DNA from: Paenibacillus sp. HWE-109
Lineage (GTDB): Bacteria > Bacillota > Bacilli > Paenibacillales > NBRC-103111
Length of the DNA: 64,000 bases
Assembly: GCF_022163125.1 (NCBI RefSeq)
Contig: NZ_CP091881.1
Location: forward strand, 1 to 64,000
Direction: 5' to 3'
In this document: positions 1 to 6,740 of the stretch, one piece after another
How positions within the stretch are numbered: position 1 is the stretch's first letter
Layout: each line of letters opens with the position of its first letter
Notes under the pieces: model-generated
What the model saw: only the letters and a program-made list of their open reading frames with translations
What the model was told of the DNA's origin: nothing
The model's database searches: none
Translations under genes and position numbers: made by a program

Positions 1-2
1 AG

Positions 3-44
3 GACGAAGCTCAAGCGAAGGCGCGGGAGAAATCTTGGTTTTGA
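3..44 (+). CDS. C-terminal tail of an upstream protein (partial)
   Basis: One frame is open from the window edge and reads DEAQAKAREKSWF before a TGA at 42-44. Because an array of RHS tips follows in the same orientation, this could be the end of the main RHS gene or of its immunity gene, but 13 residues are too few to tell. It could also be chance. Confidence 0.3.
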   Translation, partial: DEAQAKAREKSWF

Positions 45-102
45 TGGGTTGGAACTTTCCTGTAACTGGCGGGTTAGATGGAAAGTTCCGCTTAAAACCA
101 AG
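34..102. repeat. Long imperfect inverted repeat
   Basis: Two blocks on the left, CTTGGTTTT (34-42) and GGAACTTTCC (51-60), are matched in reverse complement by GGAAAGTTCC (80-89) and AAAACCAAG (94-102). Together they could form a long hairpin with an internal loop. No T-tract follows, so it is not a normal intrinsic terminator. It sits just upstream of the first toxin cassette. Confidence 0.55.
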
Positions 103-204
103 AATGTGCTGCTAAACAACTGAAAATGGTTCCAAAAACCGTAAATAAATGCTATTTTATGGATAGGACTTCTCTGTCTTTAGGGGTCGAGCTTTATAGC
201 GTAG

Positions 205-885
205 GATACGTATAAGGGGCAGATTGATAATCCGCTGACTCTTAATCTATACACGTATACTACAAATAATCCGTTACGCTGGGTTGACCCTTCAGGACAT
301 TATAATGCAGAACCAGAGCCTAATACTGATGGTTCTGTTACATGGCAACAAGAATTTGTGCATTGGTTCAAAGACAACTCAAACGTTAAGGAATATTTCC
401 AAAATGTCCTAGATGCTAAAATTGATGAAACTTCTCAAGCGTATAATAATGCAAAGAGTACATTAAATACACTGTTTGCTGATGATACTTCAGACAATGA
501 TCGACTATTTGCTTTTATGCAGGTTCAAGTGCTACTTTACTCATTCGGTCCTGAATCTTCAGGTGTAAATGGTGGTTTTATGGTTCCCAAGCTTGTCAGA
601 CCGGAAGCCGCTGTAACTGGAAGTAAAAAACATGGAGTTAGTTGGAAGGAGGGGCCAGCTCGAGCAATAAATGAAGGAAAACCTCAAGGGCAATGGAACA
701 AAGAAGATTTAGATTATGCTACAACGATGGCAAATACATTAAAATCTGGAGAAAGTGGATATTTTGATTTGCCGACTGGTTCAAAATCTATTGTTTACAT
801 GCCTGACGGGACTACTACTCCAGCTACAAAAATGTGGGTTAGAAATAATGGAACTGGAACGTGGCATGGGTATCCGATGCCCTGA
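205..885 (+). CDS. Orphan RHS toxin tip 1 (core end plus C-terminal domain of unknown family)
   Basis: The reading frame opens right after an in-frame TAG (202-204). It begins DTYKGQIDNPLTLNLYTY and runs to the WVDPSGH motif that ends the RHS-repeat core in polymorphic toxins. The remaining ~190 residues are variable. The last 90, containing GKPQGQWNKEDLDYA and WVRNNGTGTWHGYP, look like a compact toxin domain that I cannot assign to a named family. There is no ribosome binding site or plausible start in front of the core, and the nearest start-like codon (GTG 358) lies inside the sequence. It therefore looks like a silent toxin tip that would be expressed only after recombination onto a full RHS gene. 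An immunity-like gene follows 25 nt later. Confidence 0.7.
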   Translation, partial: DTYKGQIDNPLTLNLYTYTTNNPLRWVDPSGHYNAEPEPNTDGSVTWQQEFVHWFKDNSNVKEYFQNVLDAKIDETSQAYNNAKSTLNTLFADDTSDNDRLFAFMQVQVLLYSFGPESSGVNGGFMVPKLVRPEAAVTGSKKHGVSWKEGPARAINEGKPQGQWNKEDLDYATTMANTLKSGESGYFDLPTGSKSIVYMPDGTTTPATKMWVRNNGTGTWHGYPMP

Positions 886-910
886 AAAATTTAAGAGGAG
901 GTAGGTAATA

Positions 911-1438
911 ATGGATTTTTGGATCCAGACAAGTAGCCCTAATTGTACAGGAATTTTTGATGAAGATGACCAAAATCTGTCAAATGCTATTGAAACAATA
1001 TTTCCCATGATGACAGAAAAAGCTATTATGGTTTGGAAAACCATATATATCCCGTTATGTTATAAGTATGATATTAGCTGTATGATAGATGATATTCTTG
1101 AGATTCTTGAAAAGCTTAGAAGCAGTCCATCCGGTGAGATATCCGTGAATTGGGCATCGAATACATTTGCTAATGTATGGCATATAAGGTGGCTGGAGGA
1201 GCAAGTGGAAATAACTTCTGAATGGGGATCTGTTTTAGGACATACTGAACAATTATTGGACTCAAAAGGAGCTATTTCTCTATCTAAACAGTCCTTTATA
1301 TCAGAATGGAAAAGAGTTCTTTTCAATATAATTTCAGGTCTACAGGAATCAGGATATAATGAGAGTAATCTTCCTGATATGACACGGTTAAAAGTAGAGT
1401 ATAATGCAATTCAGGGTGAAGGAATACTCTATAAGTAA
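911..1438 (+). CDS. Presumed immunity protein for RHS tip 1
   Basis: This gene encodes a 175-residue soluble acidic protein with no signal peptide. It starts at ATG 911 behind a strong AGAGGAGGT site (894-902), unlike the toxin tip before it, so it can be translated on its own. I do not recognise the family. The immunity role is inferred only from its place directly after a polymorphic toxin C-terminus and before the conserved cassette terminator. An orphan immunity gene would protect against sibling cells that carry the active toxin. Confidence 0.6.
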   Translation: MDFWIQTSSPNCTGIFDEDDQNLSNAIETIFPMMTEKAIMVWKTIYIPLCYKYDISCMIDDILEILEKLRSSPSGEISVNWASNTFANVWHIRWLEEQVEITSEWGSVLGHTEQLLDSKGAISLSKQSFISEWKRVLFNIISGLQESGYNESNLPDMTRLKVEYNAIQGEGILYK

Positions 1439-1465
1439 TATTGGAGACTTTATAGAAGACAGATA

Positions 1466-1505
1466 GCCACCTTGCGATTAACCATTGTAGGGTGGTTTTC
1501 TTTTT
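1466..1505 (+). terminator. Cassette 1 terminator
   Basis: CCACC (1467-1471) pairs with GGTGG (1491-1495) and is followed by a T-rich tract. The same stem and tail recur after the immunity genes of cassettes 2 and 3. Confidence 0.7.
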
Positions 1506-1554
1506 GTCTGCCGCTGTATCGCTAACAACACAAATAACCGCTCAGAGAGTATGG
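1506..1554 (+). repeat. Cassette 3' boundary repeat, copy 1
   Basis: The block contains GCCGCTGTATCGCTAACAAC, then ACAAATAACCGCTCAGAGAG and TATG. It is nearly identical at 6528-6574 and 7962-8009, always directly after the cassette terminator. Sequence similarity between copies stops right after it. Confidence 0.8.
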
Positions 1555-1559
1555 GAGTG

Positions 1560-1786
1560 TGCGTAGGCAACTATACAAGCTTGATAGCTGTCTTTGTCAA
1601 AACTTCAATGCGACTACCTCGTGTTGTGGTTTTATTTGCTAGCAAAAAACCAATTGTCAAAGAGCAACCGCTCTGTCATAATAAGAGATGCAGAGGCGAG
1701 TCGCCCGAGCAACTTAATAAACCAAACTTAAATCAAACTTAGAGCACTTGAATGATCCCCCTAAGGGTTATCTCAGGTGCTTTTTT
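1560..1786 (+). promoter_or_regulatory. Structured leader of the Rep-like gene, ending in an attenuator-like terminator
   Basis: There is no credible gene here. The stretch carries a hairpin at 1627-1652 (GGTTTT..GCTAGC..AAACC), a short GAGC/GCTC stem near 1662-1673, the perfect palindrome GGCGA-G-TCGCC at 1695-1705, and a terminator at 1743-1786. The arrangement resembles the antisense-controlled attenuation leaders of plasmid rep genes. That role is inference. Confidence 0.4.
1743..1786 (+). terminator. Intrinsic terminator upstream of the Rep-like gene
   Basis: GCACTTGA pairs with TCAGGTGC (one G-T pair) and is followed by TTTTTT. It lies about 95 nt before the rep start, so it either ends the upstream transcript or attenuates rep. 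Confidence 0.7.
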
Positions 1787-1880
1787 GCGTCCCGATATAA
1801 TTATATAGTCAAATAACTATTAAATTTTGCAACAACACGTGGGCGCAACCTACCATAAACCGATAGGAGAGGTGCGTAAC

Positions 1881-2690
1881 ATGAAAGTTGCAGTTTCAAT
1901 GGACAAGGTCATGCTAGAGTTTGAGGGGGTTCGGCTGTCAGACTATTTACCTTGGAGCATACGGTTAACGACACAGTACAGGACTAAGCACATTAGGTAT
2001 AAGAAGCTATATTGCTACCAAATGCACGTTAGACTGGACAAGGGTGTTTACCTGCATGTGTTTTTTAAGAACTTTAGAGAGGTAGCCAGCTATAAGGGGT
2101 ATACGCTGCGGATTGAAACTCATCCCGAACATTATGCCAAGTTAACGGATTTACTAGAACCTATATGGAACGCGGCAGAGCAAGTGTATTTTGTTAGCGG
2201 CGATGTTGCTTTTGATGTGCCGCAAGTATTGGACAATGTACTTATCATTGCGAATCATGCGCGGCGGAGAATTAGACTGTATAAAGATACGCGGTATTTT
2301 GGCTTACCCCATCAGCGCAAATTACATGCCTATTGCCGAGCTTATAATAAACGGCAACAGCTGCTAACCCAAGGAATTGATTTAGGATATGATCTAACCC
2401 GAATTGAAATGGTGTATAAGCCAAGTATGAAAATACCGTTGAACGATTTGGTGGTGCACCCGCCTGAGTTTAACAAATATTACTTTGCCAAGGTACTTAC
2501 CGACATGGGTGCATTAACCGCTAAAGAACGCGATCGGGTAAACAAATTACAAACTGGGGAAGAGCGATATACCCTACATGTAAGAAATAGAATAAAAGAA
2601 TCACTTGTTAGCCAGTATGAGTTGAATTTTAACCAGCTAGCAAGTGAACATTGGGCAACAATAGTAAACGAAAACAAGTTAATTGGATAA
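1881..2690 (+). CDS. Putative replication initiation protein (Rep-like)
   Basis: The protein is 269 residues from ATG 1881, chosen because AGGAGAGGT lies just before it; a TTG at 1827 is possible but has no site. The layout resembles initiators of small Gram-positive plasmids: an N-terminal SMDKV.LEF strand, VAFDVP in the middle, then RAYNKRQQL and TRIEMVYKP, like the paired Y-x-K and R-x-E segments of Rep families. Repeats that could be an origin lie just downstream, and an XRE repressor and serine recombinase gene follow, so this may be part of an integrated plasmid or small ICE-like element. The family assignment comes from pattern alone, and the catalytic tyrosine is not certain. Confidence 0.5.
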   Translation: MKVAVSMDKVMLEFEGVRLSDYLPWSIRLTTQYRTKHIRYKKLYCYQMHVRLDKGVYLHVFFKNFREVASYKGYTLRIETHPEHYAKLTDLLEPIWNAAEQVYFVSGDVAFDVPQVLDNVLIIANHARRRIRLYKDTRYFGLPHQRKLHAYCRAYNKRQQLLTQGIDLGYDLTRIEMVYKPSMKIPLNDLVVHPPEFNKYYFAKVLTDMGALTAKERDRVNKLQTGEERYTLHVRNRIKESLVSQYELNFNQLASEHWATIVNENKLIG

Positions 2691-2810
2691 TAGCAGACAA
2701 ACGACAAGCGAGCGTATTAATGTTTGAACGTAACAGGAAGGGCTATTTACGTTTCGTCTCTTTTCTAACCGCAGAACCCAAAATCGTGAGCGAGACGTTT
2801 GGTAAGGGGA

Positions 2811-2889
2811 AACTATGACAACAGCCTTTTTAAAAACAAACCTCATGTCATAGTTTTGAAAACGACACCTCATGTCGCAGTTTTGAAAA
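2811..2889. repeat. Direct and inverted repeats, possible replication origin
   Basis: CCTCATGTC.NNAGTTTTGAAAA occurs twice, at 2841-2862 and 2868-2889, 27 bp apart with two mismatches. AACTATGAC (2811-2819) is the reverse complement of GTCATAGTT (2847-2855). The position directly downstream of a Rep-like gene suits iterons or a nicking origin, but could also be regulatory. Confidence 0.5.
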
Positions 2890-2896
2890 GCAGCAT

Positions 2897-3112
2897 TTAA
2901 CCGTTGGATTGTTCAATAACCAATACTTCCCCTATTTCAACTTGTAGCACGTTACAAATAGTAGCTAGTGTGTGCAAGTAAATGCGGCTAACATTATCGC
3001 GGCATAGCGAATTAATAGTGGCGGGTCGAAAGCCTGTTAATTCAGCTAGTTGTCGTTGCGATATTTGCTTAGAATGTAGTACATCGCGCAAGCGAACACG
3101 TATGGTAAGCAT
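2897..3112 (-). CDS. Small XRE-family HTH regulator
   Basis: The protein is 71 residues, almost all one Cro/CI-type helix-turn-helix domain (SQRQLAELTGFRPATINSL is the HTH core), followed by a short tail typical of the HTH_26 group. It is transcribed away from the serine recombinase gene at 3253, across a 140-bp region with a promoter and an imperfect palindrome. This is the usual repressor-recombinase layout of mobile elements. It probably represses the recombinase and itself. The start has a GGGGAGGTTACGTT leader on the minus strand. Confidence 0.8.
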   Translation of the reverse strand: MLTIRVRLRDVLHSKQISQRQLAELTGFRPATINSLCRDNVSRIYLHTLATICNVLQVEIGEVLVIEQSNG

Positions 3113-3167
3113 AACGTAACCTCCCCTCAGGCGTATTGTGTTTCTAGTTTAAACTGGGAATAAATGG

Positions 3168-3196
3168 TTGTAAATATGTTAAGAGGATTATATAGT
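3168..3196 (+). promoter_or_regulatory. SigA-type promoter for the serine recombinase
   Basis: TTGTAA (3168-3173) and TATAGT (3191-3196) are separated by 17 bp, about 55 bp upstream of the recombinase start. Confidence 0.5.
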
Positions 3197-3215
3197 AAAG
3201 TTACTTTTTACCGTA

Positions 3216-3235
3216 ACAGGTATTCCAAATACTGT
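3216..3235. promoter_or_regulatory. Imperfect palindrome, candidate XRE operator
   Basis: ACAGGTATT, CCA, AATACTGT form an inverted repeat missing one base on the right arm. It lies between the promoter and the recombinase start. Binding by the neighbouring repressor is inference. Confidence 0.4.
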
Positions 3236-3252
3236 AACGAGGTGGTGAAACC

Positions 3253-4035
3253 ATGGGAAAGAAAGTGGTTGGTTATGTGCGTGTCAGCACCATGGGACAG
3301 GTAAAGGATGGGTACAGCTTAACGTACCAAGTCGAGGAAATACGGCAATATTGCGAACAGAACTACCTTGAACTGGTACACATTTATGAGGATCGCGGCA
3401 TTAGCGGGGCTAAAGTAGATGAGGATGGTTTAACTGTTGAACGTGAAGGACTGCAAACGATGTTGGCAGACTTAAAACACGACCCAATCAATTACGTTGT
3501 TGTACTGAATACCTCCCGGTTATGGCGTTCCGATATGGCTAAAGTGTTGGTACATCGGGATTTAAAGCGTTACAAAGTGGATGTACGGGCAATTGAACAG
3601 CCCAATTACAGCATATTTGCACATGACCCCAATGATTTTTTGGTAAACGGCATGTTGGAGCTGCTAGATCAGTACCAACGACTAGAGATAACATGCAAGT
3701 TAAGTCGAGGGAGGAGGAAGAAAGCGGAGCAGGGTGGTTATGCTGGCGGTGGTATTGCCTACGGTTACACCATGCATAAGGGGAGTAAGGCGCCGGAGGT
3801 TAACGAGAACCAAGCTATTACGGTTAAAAGGGTATTTGAATTACGGCAACAATACCCAACATGGTCACTTACACAACTAGCAGCAGAACTTAACGCAGAC
3901 GGTTATACCACAAAGCAGTGCAAACCGTTTAGCAAAGTACAGGTAAAACGGATTTTAGACCGCGAGAGCCTATATAAAGGCATGGTGAAATACGGCAATG
4001 TTGTAGCTTTAGGACAGCACCAAGCGATTATTTGA
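3253..4035 (+). CDS. Serine recombinase (resolvase/recombinase domains)
   Basis: This is a 260-residue site-specific recombinase. Residues 1-145 are a resolvase catalytic domain with the nucleophile S12 in YVRVSTMGQ and the LNTSRLWR segment. Residues 160-260 are a 'Recombinase' DNA-binding domain (GGIAYGYTMH, then RVFELR). It starts at ATG 3253 behind GAGGTGGTG. It lacks the zinc ribbon and coiled coil of large phage integrases, and its ending (GQHQAII) is common in this short subgroup, so it is probably complete despite the IS110 element 160 bp downstream. It may move the Rep-containing element or act on the cassette array. Neither is shown. Confidence 0.85.
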   Translation: MGKKVVGYVRVSTMGQVKDGYSLTYQVEEIRQYCEQNYLELVHIYEDRGISGAKVDEDGLTVEREGLQTMLADLKHDPINYVVVLNTSRLWRSDMAKVLVHRDLKRYKVDVRAIEQPNYSIFAHDPNDFLVNGMLELLDQYQRLEITCKLSRGRRKKAEQGGYAGGGIAYGYTMHKGSKAPEVNENQAITVKRVFELRQQYPTWSLTQLAAELNADGYTTKQCKPFSKVQVKRILDRESLYKGMVKYGNVVALGQHQAII

Positions 4036-4100
4036 AAATAATATTTATCGCACTTAAATAATTGACTCGTTTTGATATATATTAGTCGAACGTTGAAATA

Positions 4101-4176
4101 GGGTAAGTGATTGCTAACGTATCTTTGCGGCTTGGACCGCTCGAAACTGAGGATGCAACCTTGCCCTTAACGTATC
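4101..4176 (+). ncRNA. Candidate bridge RNA region of the IS110 element
   Basis: IS110-group elements carry a structured bridge RNA between the left end and the transposase start, and this stretch lies there. GGGTAAG (4101-4107) can pair with CTTGCCC (4160-4166), enclosing GCGG-CTTGGA-CCGC (4127-4140). TAACGTATC occurs twice, at 4115-4123 and 4168-4176. The location and pairing are seen; the function is inferred from the family. Confidence 0.45.
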
Positions 4177-4197
4177 CAAGATAGGGGTGATTTCTGT

Positions 4198-5433
4198 TTG
4201 AAGGAGCAGCTAAAGTATTTGTTCATTGGCGTAGACTTGCATAAGCAGCACCATACGGCTGTCATTATTAACTTTTGGAATGAGAAGTTAGGGGAAATCC
4301 GAATTGGCAACAAACCTACCGCCTTTCCCGAACTGCTTATTGAGGTAAAGAAGCATATGAAAAGAGGGATGACCCCTATCTATGGATTGGAAGATACAGG
4401 GGGGTATGGACGAGCACTAGCGGTGTTTTTGAAGGAAAACAAGCAAGTTGTAAAAGAAGTAAACCCCGCTTTAGCCAATAACCGCCGAAAAAGCCATGCC
4501 ATCATTGAGAAGTCGGATAGCTGGGACGCGGAGTGTGTAGCCAGAGTGCTGAAGGACGAACTGCACCACCTGCCCGATGCCAATCCCATGGATATTTACT
4601 GGGCAATTAGCCAGCTTGTTACGACAAGGCGGGGACTGGTAAAGGACTTGTACTCTCATGTTAGGAAGCTGCACCAACAGCTAGGGTACCACTATCCAAG
4701 CTACGGCAAGTTTTTTTCCGAGATTGATGGGAAAACGGCACTGGCCTTTTGGGAGAACTTCCCCGCCCCGCACCATTTGAGGGAGTTCAATAACGAGCAA
4801 CTGGCTAAGTTTTTACGAACATACAGTAATAACGGACTTTCTACGAAGAAGGCGGCTGAAATCCTGCGACATATCCAAGGGGACGGGGAAACGCATAGGG
4901 AGTTCCAAGAAAGGCGGGATTTTATTGTGCAAAGTATGGTTCGTACGATCAGTTTCAACAAAGAGGAGATTGCACGCGTAGATGGACAGTTGCAAGATGT
5001 TATGGGGCGGCTTAACTTAAAACTTGAGTCTATGACGGGAATAGACCATGTAACGGCGGCTTATTTTACCGCTGAAATCGGTAGTGTTAACCGTTTTGCA
5101 AGTGCTGACAAAATGGCTAGGTTTGCAGGTATTGCCCCTATCATAGTGGGTTCGGGAAACACGCATAAAATCCGGAAAAACAAGCTTGGAGATCGGGATT
5201 TACATGACCTATTCGAGCAGTTAGCGGTAAGGCAAATTGCTGTCACAAGGGGCAAAAAGGAGCCACGTAACCCGTACTTCTACAACTACTATCAAGAGCG
5301 GTTAGCAGCTGGTAAGACGAAGAAACAGGCTATCATATGCATCATGCGTAAGCTAGTCAACATTATTTATCGTATGATGAAGGAAGGCACAGAATACAAG
5401 GCACCTACTCTCCCGATAAAGGTGGCGGGGTGA
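4198..5433 (+). CDS. IS110-family transposase (DEDD recombinase)
   Basis: The protein has 411 residues, a normal length for the family, from TTG 4198 behind AGGGGTGA. The N-terminal RuvC-like DEDD domain shows D13 (GVDLHK), E65 (LEDTGGYG) and D107/D110 (SDSWDAE). After a coiled middle region, the C-terminal Transposase_20 domain has the helix-hairpin-like TGIDHVTAAYFTAEIG and the serine-containing VGSGNTH segment (S319), the likely second-domain nucleophile. No frameshift is seen, so it may be active. A terminator follows 6 nt after the stop, and cassette 2 begins almost immediately after that. Confidence 0.93.
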   Translation: MKEQLKYLFIGVDLHKQHHTAVIINFWNEKLGEIRIGNKPTAFPELLIEVKKHMKRGMTPIYGLEDTGGYGRALAVFLKENKQVVKEVNPALANNRRKSHAIIEKSDSWDAECVARVLKDELHHLPDANPMDIYWAISQLVTTRRGLVKDLYSHVRKLHQQLGYHYPSYGKFFSEIDGKTALAFWENFPAPHHLREFNNEQLAKFLRTYSNNGLSTKKAAEILRHIQGDGETHREFQERRDFIVQSMVRTISFNKEEIARVDGQLQDVMGRLNLKLESMTGIDHVTAAYFTAEIGSVNRFASADKMARFAGIAPIIVGSGNTHKIRKNKLGDRDLHDLFEQLAVRQIAVTRGKKEPRNPYFYNYYQERLAAGKTKKQAIICIMRKLVNIIYRMMKEGTEYKAPTLPIKVAG

Positions 5434-5439
5434 TATAAT

Positions 5440-5462
5440 GGGCGGTAGATTCCGCCCTTTTT
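5440..5462 (+). terminator. Terminator after the IS110 transposase
   Basis: GGGCGG (5440-5445) and CCGCCC (5452-5457) form a perfect stem with a TAGATT loop and TTTTT tail. A TATAAT sequence lies directly before it. Confidence 0.85.
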
Positions 5463-5490
5463 CCTCCAAATAGGCCGCTTTATTAACTAG

Positions 5491-6192
5491 GATACCAATG
5501 AAGGGCAGATTGATAATCCTCTGAGTTTGAATCTTTATACGTATGTGATGAATAATCCACTGAAATACAAAGACCCAAGTGGGCATGCTGCCCAATCTGA
5601 TTTGTATATATCACCAGGAGGTGGTGGGGCATCAGTTAGTGGTCAAGGCTTAGTAACCGGAATATTAGTAATTCTTGGTATTATTGCAACACCTATTATC
5701 CAAGACGAACCAACAGTGATCACTACACCTTTTCAAGACCAGCAACCAACAGTGTTAGATCAGCAATTCGAAGATGATGAAATAATTGTAATAACAACGC
5801 CAATTATAAACCAGAAGCCTACAGTTATTACTCAACCAATAATTAATGAAGCAGGAAGTATCATTACATTCAAAGAAGTGAATGGTTTTGAAGCAAAAAT
5901 AAAGGCTGGTCAGCAAGAAAAACACATAGTTGGTGCCCCTAATTATAATCAGGAACTAGCAAACGGTAAGGTGAAAAGTAAATTTAATGGTACACTTTCT
6001 GAAGCACAGAAATTATTAGATGCTTATGCTGGCTCAGGAGTATGGATTGGAACTAATAAAGAGAGAGTGGATTTTGGAGACATAATCGGTGAGTATTATG
6101 ACCCTCAATCTCAGACGTATACTGATACCTCTAAAGGTATTATTCACTATGGAAAAGATGGCGCACACATTGTACCTGCTCGACCACAATAA
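5491..6192 (+). CDS. Orphan RHS toxin tip 2 with a polymorphic toxin type 50 domain
   Basis: The frame opens after an in-frame TAG (5488-5490) with DTNEGQIDNPLSLNLYTYV and KDPSGH, the end of the RHS core. A hydrophobic stretch (LVTGILVILGIIATPI) and a Pro/Thr/Ile-rich linker with repeated (P)TVITTP-like units follow. The last ~95 residues match the Ntox50 pattern: QQEKHIVGAPNY, then VDFGDIIGEYYD and GIIHYGKDGAHIVPARP. This family is a predicted BECR-fold ribonuclease. No ribosome binding site precedes the core, so the tip looks silent. The IS110 element abuts its 5' border. Confidence 0.8.
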   Translation, partial: DTNEGQIDNPLSLNLYTYVMNNPLKYKDPSGHAAQSDLYISPGGGGASVSGQGLVTGILVILGIIATPIIQDEPTVITTPFQDQQPTVLDQQFEDDEIIVITTPIINQKPTVITQPIINEAGSIITFKEVNGFEAKIKAGQQEKHIVGAPNYNQELANGKVKSKFNGTLSEAQKLLDAYAGSGVWIGTNKERVDFGDIIGEYYDPQSQTYTDTSKGIIHYGKDGAHIVPARPQ

Positions 6193-6205
6193 GGAGGTAG
6201 TCAAA

Positions 6206-6475
6206 TTGGATGCGTTATTAAAGCTACTTAGCAGTTACCCTAATGGCACTGAACTTTATCTGGAATGGAATACAGGACTGAAATTATCTGGAATAATTGA
6301 TACAATTTATGAAACGACAAATGATGATGGTGAAGATTTTTATGCTTGTGCATTTATGATAGTGACTATTGCAGGAGAAAAGCAACTGATTTCTGGAATG
6401 TTATATGAAGTTTCTAGCCAAGATCCGCCAAATATTATTAAAGACAAGTTTGGCAATATTATTTGGAGTATCTAA
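6206..6475 (+). CDS. Presumed immunity protein for the type 50 toxin
   Basis: The protein has 89 residues from TTG 6206, chosen because AAGGAGGTAG (6191-6200) sits at good spacing and overlaps the toxin stop region. It is small, acidic (TNDDGEDFYACAF) and soluble, as is usual for immunity proteins that mask basic RNase toxins. The family is not recognised. The role is inferred from its position directly after the toxin and before the conserved cassette terminator. Confidence 0.65.
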   Translation: MDALLKLLSSYPNGTELYLEWNTGLKLSGIIDTIYETTNDDGEDFYACAFMIVTIAGEKQLISGMLYEVSSQDPPNIIKDKFGNIIWSI

Positions 6476-6490
6476 TCTGCTATAAGAGAG

Positions 6491-6527
6491 AAATCACTTT
6501 GCGATTTTTGCAGGGTGGTTTCTTTTT
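6491..6527 (+). terminator. Cassette 2 terminator
   Basis: AAATCAC (6491-6497) pairs with GTGGTTT and is followed by CTTTTT. It is homologous to the cassette 1 and 3 terminators. Confidence 0.7.
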
Positions 6528-6574
6528 GTCCGCCGCTGTATCGCTAACAACACAAATAACCACTCAAAGAGTAT
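6528..6574 (+). repeat. Cassette 3' boundary repeat, copy 2
   Basis: The block carries the same CGCCGCTGTATCGCTAACAA core and AAATAACCACTCAAAGAGTAT end as copies 1 and 3, with a few substitutions. Confidence 0.8.
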
Positions 6575-6673
6575 CAGCGACGGCTTACGAAACGGCTATT
6601 TGGTTAAACGAACGCTAGATCAAATGTTGGAAAAGTAACAATCTGTTCCAAAATTATGCAGTAAGGTATAATA

Positions 6674-6712
6674 GGTGGTGGTGATCGGATTCGTGGTCGC
6701 CCCCACCTTTTT
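6674..6712 (+). terminator. Hairpin with T-tract upstream of cassette 3
   Basis: GGTGG at 6674 can pair with CCACC near 6703-6707, and TTTTT follows. As at the IS110 right end, a TATAAT (6667-6672) precedes it, and the T-tract ends 14 nt before the GCTTTAT that opens the conserved core. It could be a remnant of a related insertion-sequence end. Confidence 0.5.
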
Positions 6713-6740
6713 AAATAGATTTCCAAGCTTTATTAATTAG

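Larger units (their letters stand above)
4060..5470 (+). mobile_element. IS110-family insertion sequence (ends approximate)
   Basis: The element contains the structured left-end region, the transposase and a terminator. IS110 elements have no long terminal inverted repeats, so the ends cannot be read directly. The right junction must lie at or before about 5470, because the next codons (ATA GGC CGC TTT ATT AAC) read IGRFIN, the RHS core sequence. The left end lies somewhere between the recombinase stop (4035) and 4101. Confidence 0.65.

Noticed and set aside
1551..1742. Possible 63-residue gene in the Rep leader
   Set aside because: It has no ribosome binding site and odd composition, and it runs through the hairpins of a structured leader.
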